This document shows positions 1 through 7,189 of a DNA stretch of 64,000 nt, piece by piece (the stretch's first letter is position 1; each line of letters begins with the position of its first letter). This DNA comes from DATDAH01 sp963725155. GTDB taxonomy: Bacteria; Actinomycetota; Acidimicrobiia; Acidimicrobiales; DATDAH01. The DNA is taken from the NCBI GenBank assembly GCA_963725155.1, contig CAVRXU010000002.1:496001-560000 (forward strand), read 5' to 3'. The notes below the pieces were generated by a model. The model searched no databases. It was not told where the DNA came from and saw nothing but the letters and a program-made list of their open reading frames with translations. Both the position numbers and the translations under genes were made by a program.

Positions 1-2
1 AG

Positions 3-2210
3 GAACAGATCGGTGATCAGCGCACGCTGCTCGTCCTCGACAACTTCGAGCAGGTGCTCGACGCCGCACCCGTGGTGAACCAGCTGCTCGAGGACTGCGC
101 CCGCCTGACGCTGCTGGTCACCACTCGGGAAGCGCTGCGATTGAGGGGGGAACAGGTCTTCCCCGTGCCACCGTTGGCGCTGCCCCGGACCGACGACGAG
201 ACCGTGTTCGAGAGCATTGCGCGAACCGACGCGGTGCAGTTGTTCGTCGAGCGGGCCCGAGCCGTCCAGCCCGATTTCCGACTGACCGAGGAGAACGCAC
301 GGACGGTCGCGGAGCTCTGCCTTGGTCTGGACGGCCTGCCGCTCGCCATCGAGCTGGCCACCGCCCGGCTGGGGCTCCTCTCGCCGGAGGCGCTCGTCGA
401 GCGGCTCGGGAGCCGCTTGGATCTGCTGAAGGGTGGACCCCGCGACGCGCCGGCGCGCCAGCGGACCCTGCGGGACACCATCGGTTGGAGCTACGCCATG
501 CTCGATCAGGGTGAGCAGTGGCTGTTCGGCCTCTTCTCGGTGTTCTCGGGGGCCAGCGTCGAAGCGGTCGAGGAGGTGGCCGGACGCGTCGACGGCGGTC
601 CGGAGGTCGACGTGCTCGAGGCAATCAGCTCGCTCGTCGCCAAGAGCCTGATCCGGCGGGTGGACGGCGGTGCCGACCCGTCCCGGTTGCGCATGCTGGA
701 GACGATCAGGGAGTTCGCCGCGGCGCGACTCGAGGAGGACCCCACCGTGGCCCGGTCCGCTCGCCGCGCCCACGCCTCCTGGTTCGCCGAGTGGACCAAC
801 GCGAGATGGGCCGAGCTCACCGGCTCGGTCAGGGACACCGCGGCGGACCGGATGATGGCCGACATCGACAACGTCCGTACGGCCTGGCGCCACTGGGTCG
901 ACGAGAAGGACGTCGAGCAGCTCGGGAGGCTCACGGACAGCCTGTGGCTCCTGTACGAGGAGAAGGGCTGGTACCACGCGACGGTTTCACTGACGACCGA
1001 CCTCTTGGACGTGTTGGGCTCCACCCCGTCCACGCCCGACCGTCTCGTCGAGGAGATCACGCTCCAGACGAGCCTGGCCCGGGTTCTAATGGTGGTCAGA
1101 GGCGTCACCCAGGAGGTCGAGGACGCGTTCACCCGGGCCCTCGAGCTCTGCGAGGGGCGCGGTGAGGTGCCCGAGCTGCTCCCCGTCCTCCGGGGGCTCT
1201 CGACCTTCTACATCTACCGGGCCGAGTTCGCGAACTCCGCCAAGATGGCCGAGCGGATCCTCGGGCTGGCCGAGCGCCATGACGACGCCGACGCTCGGGT
1301 CGAGGGACATCTGGTGCTGGGGGTCAGCCTCGCCTTCCTCGGTCGGCTCCGGTCGGGGATGGAGAACCTGGAGAAGGGCATCGCCGCGTTCGACCGCGAG
1401 AAGCACGCTTCACGGCCGTTCCAGCTCGGCAACAACTCCGGGGTGGTCTGCTTCACCACTTCGGCGATGGTGCTCTGGATGCTCGGTTACCCCGACCGGG
1501 CCCGCGACCGGGGCCACGAGGCGATCGCGCTCGCTGAGGAGCTCGATCATCCGTCGAGCATCGCGTACGCGAACTTCCACACCGGCCTGGTCCACCTGTG
1601 GCGGCGTGAGCCCGATGAGGTCGAGGCCTGCACCCGGGCCGTGATCGACGTGGCCGAGGAATACGACTTTCAGCTCTGGCGGGTGGTGAGCTCGTGCCTC
1701 CGCGGTGCCGCGCTCGTCGAGAACGGGGCGGCGGACGTGGGACTCGCCCTCGTGCAAGCCGCCGTCATCACCTACCAGAGACTCCAGACCCCTCCCGTCT
1801 TCTGGCCCCTCCTGCTGCACATCTACGCCGGAGCCTGCGGAGCGGCCGGCCGTCCCGAGGAGGGCATGGCGCTGGCGGACGAGGCCATCGCGGTCGCGGA
1901 GACGAGTGAGGGTCAGACGCTCGCGTCGGAGTTGCTCCACCGGAGAGGGGATCTGCTCCTCGCTGCTGCTCCCGAGCGCGAGGCGGAGGCCGAGGCCTGG
2001 TTGCAGCGGGCGGTGGACGAGGCGGCCGCCGTGGAGGCGCCGATGCTCCAACTGCGGGCTGCGCTCCGCCTGGGCCAGCTGTGGCGCAGGCAGGGAAGGG
2101 CGGCGGATGCCCGACGGCTGGTGGGGGAGGCGTACGACCGGATGAGCGAGGGCTTCGCCACCGCCGACCTGCGGGAGGCCAAGGCCCTCCTGGACGATCT
2201 CGCCGACTAG
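3..2210 (+). CDS. NB-ARC/TPR regulatory ATPase, 5'-truncated by the window edge
   Basis: The open frame is already coding at base 3, so only the last 735 residues are seen. The visible part opens with a Walker B-like strand (TLLVLDNFEQVLDAA) followed by LLVTTREALRLRGEQVFPV, the sensor region typical of the 'predicted ATPase' module in large LuxR/SARP/adenylate-cyclase-linked actinobacterial regulators. A winged-helix-like stretch follows (about residues 150-235), then an alpha-helical TPR-rich tail to the stop. No LuxR-type HTH is present at the C-terminus, so any DNA-binding or cyclase domain must lie upstream of the window. The role is presumably signal-dependent regulation by an ATP-driven switch; the target is unknown. 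The P-loop is not visible. Confidence 0.85.
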   Translation, partial: EQIGDQRTLLVLDNFEQVLDAAPVVNQLLEDCARLTLLVTTREALRLRGEQVFPVPPLALPRTDDETVFESIARTDAVQLFVERARAVQPDFRLTEENARTVAELCLGLDGLPLAIELATARLGLLSPEALVERLGSRLDLLKGGPRDAPARQRTLRDTIGWSYAMLDQGEQWLFGLFSVFSGASVEAVEEVAGRVDGGPEVDVLEAISSLVAKSLIRRVDGGADPSRLRMLETIREFAAARLEEDPTVARSARRAHASWFAEWTNARWAELTGSVRDTAADRMMADIDNVRTAWRHWVDEKDVEQLGRLTDSLWLLYEEKGWYHATVSLTTDLLDVLGSTPSTPDRLVEEITLQTSLARVLMVVRGVTQEVEDAFTRALELCEGRGEVPELLPVLRGLSTFYIYRAEFANSAKMAERILGLAERHDDADARVEGHLVLGVSLAFLGRLRSGMENLEKGIAAFDREKHASRPFQLGNNSGVVCFTTSAMVLWMLGYPDRARDRGHEAIALAEELDHPSSIAYANFHTGLVHLWRREPDEVEACTRAVIDVAEEYDFQLWRVVSSCLRGAALVENGAADVGLALVQAAVITYQRLQTPPVFWPLLLHIYAGACGAAGRPEEGMALADEAIAVAETSEGQTLASELLHRRGDLLLAAAPEREAEAEAWLQRAVDEAAAVEAPMLQLRAALRLGQLWRRQGRAADARRLVGEAYDRMSEGFATADLREAKALLDDLAD

Positions 2211-2271
2211 ACCTCGGGCTCCGACGTCATGCCGCACCCAGGGCTGCGGAGGGGATGTCGTACGCCGCCCG

Positions 2272-3033
2272 TCAGCGGCGCGGTTCCCAACGGAAGCGGC
2301 GAAGGGAGACGGCGACACCAACGACACCCCAGACGAGCATCACACCGAGGTGCGCGGGGCTGATGCCTGAACCGGTCACGAACGGGTCGAAGGCGTCCAC
2401 GATGGATCGGGTCAGGTGCCGAACAGGGAAGAAGCCCGCAATCCGGCCGGGCACCGAGTCGGCGGCAACCGGTCCGAAGGTGCCCGAGATGAACAGCAAC
2501 GGGAACAGCGCGAAGTTGATGATCGCCGGGGCCGCGTCCTCGTTGGGCACGAGGGTCGACATCGCCACCCCGAGCGAGCTGAAGCAGAACGCGCCTACGG
2601 CGATCGAGAGGACAAGGGCGGCGTAACGGCCCGGGAACGAGACCCCGTAGACGACGATGCCGAGCGCGATGACCAGGGCGGTGAGGATGGCCGCGACGAC
2701 CATCACGCCGCCGAGGATCCCGAGGAGGTACTCGAGCGGCGGCAGGGGTGTGCCTCGGACGCGCTTGAGGAGCCCGTTCTCACGCCGGATCGAGATGGTG
2801 AACGCCAGGTTGGTGTAGCAGGCTGAGATGACACCGAAAGCCACGATCGACGGCACGTAGTACTGGGCGAACCTCACCTCCCCGCCGCGAACACCGACAG
2901 TGTCGTTGCCATTGATGGCGATGAAGACCACCAGGAACATGAGCGGGAAGGCGAAGGTGAATGAGGCCGCCGCGGGATTGCGCCAGAACGACTTCTGTTC
3001 CCATCCGACCTGGCTCAGCACGCTCGAAGTCAT
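2272..3033 (-). CDS. ABC-2 type transporter permease
   Basis: The 253-aa protein has about six hydrophobic segments: one near residues 25-40, a pair around 60-80, and further helices at about 110-135, 140-165, 170-190 and 225-245. The order and loop lengths fit ABC-2 exporters of the drug/antibiotic-resistance type. Its ATG overlaps the stop of the ATPase gene by 4 bp (ATGA), so the two are translationally coupled and probably form one exporter (two ATPases plus two permeases). It is convergent with the upstream ATPase regulator. The substrate cannot be told from sequence; hydrophobic drugs, lipids or teichoic-acid-like precursors are all handled by this family. Confidence 0.9.
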   Translation of the reverse strand: MTSSVLSQVGWEQKSFWRNPAAASFTFAFPLMFLVVFIAINGNDTVGVRGGEVRFAQYYVPSIVAFGVISACYTNLAFTISIRRENGLLKRVRGTPLPPLEYLLGILGGVMVVAAILTALVIALGIVVYGVSFPGRYAALVLSIAVGAFCFSSLGVAMSTLVPNEDAAPAIINFALFPLLFISGTFGPVAADSVPGRIAGFFPVRHLTRSIVDAFDPFVTGSGISPAHLGVMLVWGVVGVAVSLRRFRWEPRR

Positions 3034-3983
3034 CGACGACCTCTCGTGCGGGTCGCCTGCGGGGCGGGGGCGGGTATCGGCTCTCCCTCGGCGCTCGCCG
3101 CGGTCAGCGCCAGGTAGACGTCCTCCAACGACGGTCGGGTCACGGTGAGTTGCTCGAGCTCACCGCAGTGGTCGACGGCCCAGGCGCTGAGGCGGGCCAG
3201 CACCGCGGTGGGCTCGGCGGTCGTGACCAGGGCCACGCCGTCGTCGACCGAAGCGACCGTCACCGGTAGGTCGGCGACGGCGACCGATGAGGGTACGAGG
3301 AAACGGATCTCGGTATCGGCGTTGTCGCGACCGCCCAATGACTCCGGAGTCCCGTCGGCCACGATCTCCCCGGCAGCGATCACGACCACTCGGTCGGCGA
3401 GGGCCTGGGCCTCGTCCATGTAGTGCGTCGTCAAGAGCACCGACTTGCCCAACCCACTGAGGTTGCGCACGACCTCCCATGCCTGACGGCGGGCGGTCGG
3501 GTCGAAGCCGGTCGTGGGCTCATCGAGGAACAGCAGCTCGGGATCGCCCACCAGGCCCAACGCGACATCGAGCCGCCGTTGCTGTCCACCCGACAGGGTC
3601 TTGACCCGGGCATCGACCTTGTCCTCCAGCCCCACGAGGGCGGTCACCTCATCCAAGGGCCGTGGCGCCGCGTAGTACCCGGCGTGCATCCGCAGGACTT
3701 CGGCCACCGTCAGATACGGCTCCACGCCCGCCTCCTGCAACACGATGCCGATGCGTTGCCTGAGCTCCGTACCGCCGTCCGCGGGGTCGGTCCCCAGGAC
3801 CGAAACCTCACCTCCGTCGCGGGGGAGGTAGCCCTCCAGGATCTCGATGGTCGTGGTCTTGCCGGCGCCGTTGGGCCCGAGCACGGCCAGCACCTCGCCC
3901 TCCTCGAGCGAGAGGCTGATGCCGCGCACGGCGTCGACCGAGCCGAACGCCTTCGTCAGCCCGTGGACTGTGATCACCGACAT
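3030..3983 (-). CDS. ABC transporter ATP-binding protein (drug-exporter type)
   Basis: The 317-aa ATPase has a Walker A at GPNGAGKTTT (about residues 38-47), the signature LSGGQQRRLDVALGL, a Walker B LLFLDEPTTGFDP and the switch histidine in LLTTHYMDEAQ. The C-terminal extension of about 90 residues is typical of DrrA/CcmA-like ATPases that work with ABC-2 permeases. The frame is open further upstream, but the ATG at 3983 is preceded by GGGGAGGT at good spacing and the upstream residues have no family similarity, so I take this start. It ends inside the start of the permease gene. The ATPase energises export through that permease. Confidence 0.92.
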   Translation of the reverse strand: MSVITVHGLTKAFGSVDAVRGISLSLEEGEVLAVLGPNGAGKTTTIEILEGYLPRDGGEVSVLGTDPADGGTELRQRIGIVLQEAGVEPYLTVAEVLRMHAGYYAAPRPLDEVTALVGLEDKVDARVKTLSGGQQRRLDVALGLVGDPELLFLDEPTTGFDPTARRQAWEVVRNLSGLGKSVLLTTHYMDEAQALADRVVVIAAGEIVADGTPESLGGRDNADTEIRFLVPSSVAVADLPVTVASVDDGVALVTTAEPTAVLARLSAWAVDHCGELEQLTVTRPSLEDVYLALTAASAEGEPIPAPAPQATRTRGRR

Positions 3984-4285
3984 CGCGTTGACCTCCCCGG
4001 TTGCAGGATCGTGCGTAGAGCAGTCATCGACGGCCTCCGTCCACGTTCCCGAATCGGACAGTTCACGTTCCGAGCCCTGTCCGCAACCCCAGGCCCAGGT
4101 GGCTCTCAACGGCTCGACGAGGGCCGAAGGTCGATGCCTGAAGTCCGGCCTCCGCAACCGTACCGTTCGCCACTCCCGCCCCGGCAGCTGGCTCCGAGGT
4201 CAGTCGGGCGTGGATCGCGGGGTCTGAGATCGGGATCGACTGGTTGCCTCGGCACAGGACGGCTGGCCTGGCATCGCCCCGGGGC
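3984..4285. other. 302-bp intergenic region, no gene seen
   Basis: This gap lies upstream of the ABC ATPase gene and downstream of the cupredoxin gene, both on the minus strand. No convincing ORF or RNA gene is present. The only pattern noted is the 8-bp direct repeat CACGTTCC at 4042-4049 and 4064-4071, 22 bp apart (about two helical turns), at the position expected for a promoter or regulator site of the ABC operon. Confidence 0.4.
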
Positions 4286-4948
4286 TCAGGTGACCCGAAT
4301 GGCCCTCGCCGGTGACCAGTCGGAGGACGCATCGCCCGCCTGTTGGCGGACGCGAGCACGGATCATCCACGGCCCCCGCACCGCGGGCCAGAACCTCGCC
4401 GAGGCCGCCGTGACCCCGGTGCGCCAATCGACGAACCCCTCGGTGCCGGGGCGGCGGCGTTGGACGTCGAACACCAAGCCCGTCGGCGCCCGGGCCGCCG
4501 CCCATCGCACGGTGACCGGCGAGCCCGCCGCGCTCTGGGTGCGGCTGGCCCTCACCGGCACGCGGATGCGCCCGGCCATCTCGGGGTGGAAGGTGCAGTA
4601 GTACCGGTAGCCACCGGCGCCCGGCAGGGGTCCGACGGTCACCGTGTCCGGTGACGAGATGAAGCCAGTGTTGAAGAGGTCGAGGCCCGACCCGTCCCAG
4701 GCGTCGTGCACCACCTGGCCGAAGTTCGTGAACTCCAGGCTCTGGCCCTGGGTCACGAGCGTGACCGCCGGGGCGTACCGGTTGTCGAACATGGTGATGT
4801 CACCGGCCGGGTTCCCCGCACCCGCCGGCGCCGAGCCCACGAGGGCGCCACCGGCGAGCACGGTGCCGGCAGCCAGCAACCATCGACGGACCACCGACCG
4901 GCCTGGCCGTGCGCCCGCGGCCCGCGGCCCTTGGTCCTGACGAGACAT
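4286..4948 (-). CDS. Secreted cupredoxin (plastocyanin-like) protein
   Basis: The 220-aa protein starts at the ATG at 4948, preceded by AAGGAG 7 nt upstream; a longer in-frame start at 4972 lacks this. An arginine-rich n-region (VVRRWLLAAG) and hydrophobic segment form a signal peptide ending near ALVGSAPAGAG. The cupredoxin fold follows, with type-1 copper ligands recognisable as the His of VVHDAW and the Cys, His and Met of YYCTFHPEMAG. A second domain of about 80 residues resembles a fibronectin-like beta sandwich. The expected role is extracytoplasmic electron transfer or copper binding. It is probably monocistronic. The redox partner is not in the window. Confidence 0.88.
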   Translation of the reverse strand: MSRQDQGPRAAGARPGRSVVRRWLLAAGTVLAGGALVGSAPAGAGNPAGDITMFDNRYAPAVTLVTQGQSLEFTNFGQVVHDAWDGSGLDLFNTGFISSPDTVTVGPLPGAGGYRYYCTFHPEMAGRIRVPVRASRTQSAAGSPVTVRWAAARAPTGLVFDVQRRRPGTEGFVDWRTGVTAASARFWPAVRGPWMIRARVRQQAGDASSDWSPARAIRVT

Positions 4949-5045
4949 CCCGCACTCCTTCAGGATCGACAACGGGCCGCTCTACCCATCGGCGCGAACC
5001 GGTGCCCTTCTGAAGTCACTCGCGGGCGGCCTGTGCCCCAGACGG

Positions 5046-6839
5046 CTACCCCGCGAAGGTGGGAGTGGCCGAGATCGGCGCCACCGTGCCGGGTGGGGCG
5101 GCTGCTCGTCGGCGCTCGAAGTCGGTGGCGATCCGGTCCGAGCGGTCCAGATCGGCTCCCAGGTCCATCGCGACGAGCGCGCACGGGCTCACGGCGCAGT
5201 TGACGAGCCGTCCGTCGGACAGGTGGAGGAACTGACGTAGTCGCAGGCGGGTGCGCCACGCCACGCCGGCGGCGGGCCCACCCTCTGAGCCAGTCCCGTC
5301 GAAGTGCGAGTGGACGTAATGCCGCGTCCGCCGAGCGCAGCCGCCGACGTCGGTGGCGTTGGCCGCACACTGCATGAGGACGACGGTGCCTTCGGGGCGT
5401 CCTCCTGTACCCGATACCCGCACTTGGTCGCCGCCGTGCAGGCCGGCGAGGTCACCGGTCCGGAACCGGGGCTCCATCAGCGGTCGGCTGTCGTCGAACT
5501 CGAGGGGGGTCCTCACCGCCTCGCTGAGGTCCTCGAAGTCGTCCTCCGCGAACACGAACAGTGAGCACGACCGGACTCGGCAGTCGAAGCGGCCTCGTGA
5601 CACCCGGAAGGTGGCGGCCACGCCCTGACGGAGGGTCAACCCACCGTCCTCGTCGGTCTCGGCGAACCCGAACGTGTTCGTGTCGCAGCCACCGAAGTCA
5701 ATGGCCGCGGACCGGCACTGCACCACGGCGACGTAGTTGTTCGGCCGCCAGCCCGCGCCGTCGACCTCGACGATGTCGCCGTCGGCCAACCCGGTCGACG
5801 GCGTGACGGTGACGGTCGGCGGCGGGGCCAACGGACCTGCGGGGTCGAAGTCGAGCGCGGCCTGCGCTCCCGCGGCGAAGCCCTCGTCGCTGTCCCGTAC
5901 CGACAGCACGCACCCACCTGTGCGGCAGTCGTGGGTGGCCCCGCCCTCGAGATGCAGGATTGTCTCCACCCGGAACGGCGTGTCCAGATGGCCGTCGGTG
6001 TCGACCTCTCCGAACCCGTACGTGCTGTTGTCACAGTCGTCGTAGCCGTCGGCCGGCAGCCGGCACTGGAGGAGCTCGGCGTAGCCACCCCAGCGGGGAT
6101 CGAGCGTGAAGTCGTCGCCGGTCACCTGCACCTGCTGGTGATCGACCAGTCCGGAGTCGGGGTCGACCGTGACGGTGCGGCGCACCGGGTCGGGCCCCGC
6201 GGGGTCGAAGCTCAGCTCCACGAACCGGGCGCCGGTGGCCGACGGGTTGTTGTTGGAGCCGATGACGCAGACCTCGACACGGCAGTCGAAGGTCCCCTCG
6301 CTGGTCTCCAGCATCACGACGACCTCGTACTCGAGGCGAAAGTTGCCCGCCGCGTCGGTCTGGGCGAACTCGACCCGCCCACAGCCCGCGGTGCTGGAGA
6401 TGCCCGAGATGCACTGCGCCGCCCCCTGGCCACCGTCGTGGGGCTGCCACCCGCGGCCCCGGATCACAACGACCTGGCCGTGGACGAGGTTGTTGTGGGG
6501 AGTGACCGTCAGGGTGCGGGGCCCGCCCTCGGTGACGGGCGGATCGGCCTCGACCGTGGTCGCGGCGACGGGATCCTCGGGTACGTCCGGTTCGGTGGCC
6601 GGTTCGTCGGCCGGCGTGGTGGTCGGGGGCAACGTCGTGTCGGTCGGGACGGTGTCGGGCCCGCTCGTGATCGGCACCGCGGGGTCACTCGCCGCCGGGT
6701 CCTGCTGGGCGCCGCTGGCGGCCGGCCAGGCGGCCGCCAACAGCAGCGCGATCAGCAGGACCACCCCCCTTCCCCTCACCGTGCGGGACCTTAGGGCTCC
6801 TCGCTCGGTCGATGAAGGACGTGCGCCACGGTTGTCCAC
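5046..6839 (-). CDS. Secreted protein with four tandem neocarzinostatin-like domains
   Basis: The 597-aa protein starts at a GTG at 6839 with GGGGAG 6 nt upstream. Residues 1-45 form a signal peptide (basic n-region, hydrophobic core, cleavage near AASGAQQ). A Thr/Pro/Asp-rich linker (45-105) is followed by four repeats of about 115 residues. Each begins with a pattern like VTVTPSTGLADGDIVEVDGAGW, then a (V/L)xQC motif and a paired-Cys segment such as DCRVRSC. This matches the beta-sandwich of the neocarzinostatin apoprotein family and its many non-toxin relatives in actinobacteria. No enediyne biosynthesis genes are nearby, so a structural or binding role at the cell surface is likelier than chromophore carriage. 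The fourth repeat is the most divergent. Confidence 0.82.
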   Translation of the reverse strand: MDNRGARPSSTERGALRSRTVRGRGVVLLIALLLAAAWPAASGAQQDPAASDPAVPITSGPDTVPTDTTLPPTTTPADEPATEPDVPEDPVAATTVEADPPVTEGGPRTLTVTPHNNLVHGQVVVIRGRGWQPHDGGQGAAQCISGISSTAGCGRVEFAQTDAAGNFRLEYEVVVMLETSEGTFDCRVEVCVIGSNNNPSATGARFVELSFDPAGPDPVRRTVTVDPDSGLVDHQQVQVTGDDFTLDPRWGGYAELLQCRLPADGYDDCDNSTYGFGEVDTDGHLDTPFRVETILHLEGGATHDCRTGGCVLSVRDSDEGFAAGAQAALDFDPAGPLAPPPTVTVTPSTGLADGDIVEVDGAGWRPNNYVAVVQCRSAAIDFGGCDTNTFGFAETDEDGGLTLRQGVAATFRVSRGRFDCRVRSCSLFVFAEDDFEDLSEAVRTPLEFDDSRPLMEPRFRTGDLAGLHGGDQVRVSGTGGRPEGTVVLMQCAANATDVGGCARRTRHYVHSHFDGTGSEGGPAAGVAWRTRLRLRQFLHLSDGRLVNCAVSPCALVAMDLGADLDRSDRIATDFERRRAAAPPGTVAPISATPTFAG

Positions 6840-6986
6840 GTTGCTCTCCCCTCGGACGCCGGCGCCCGTGACCGGTTGTGACGATCCGACCTGCCCGATG
6901 GTTCCCCGGCAGCGCGAGGATTTCCCAGCCAGGGCAGAGCGACAGACGGTCAGGGCGGCCGCTGCCGGAAGAGGCTGCGTCCGAGT

Positions 6987-7189
6987 GTCAGCATTTTCCC
7001 TAGACGGGACTCAGCTGTCTGCCTATGGCCCTCACCACCCTCCGCTGTCACGCTGTGTGGCGCACAGAGAATCCAAGGGTCTATCCTCCGGTCAACGCAT
7101 CACGTAGAGTGATGGGTCTGGACCCCGAGAGTGGTCCTTCGAGGCGATCTAACGGAACCGACGGGGTTCCAAGGGAGAGGGGCGTTTTG
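6987..7189 (+). promoter_or_regulatory. Conserved structured 5' leader of the propeller gene (copy 1)
   Basis: The 203 bp before the ATG at 7190 align with the region before the sugar-transferase gene (31304-31520, minus strand). Shared blocks are TCAGCATTTTCCCTA, ACTCAG-N2-GTCT, CCTATGGC, GCGCACAG and three hairpins: CATCAC/GTGATG (7098-7103 with 7109-7114), GGACC/GGTCC (7120-7124 with 7133-7137) and GGAACC/GGTTCC (7154-7159 with 7165-7170). The first stem reads CACCAC/GTGGTG in the other copy, a compensatory T-A to C-G change. A GGGAGAGGGG ribosome-binding stretch ends the leader. This looks like a cis-acting RNA or a compound promoter-leader. I could not match it to a riboswitch class I know. 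Confidence 0.6.

Noticed and set aside
5046..6839. Idea that the neocarzinostatin-like protein belongs to an enediyne cluster
   Set aside because: No polyketide synthase or other enediyne biosynthesis genes are in the window.
6987..7189. Leader considered as a c-di-GMP-I (GEMM) riboswitch because of GCGCACAG-GAA
   Set aside because: The remaining conserved GEMM core (such as GACGCAAAGCC) is absent from both copies. A covariance search should still be run.
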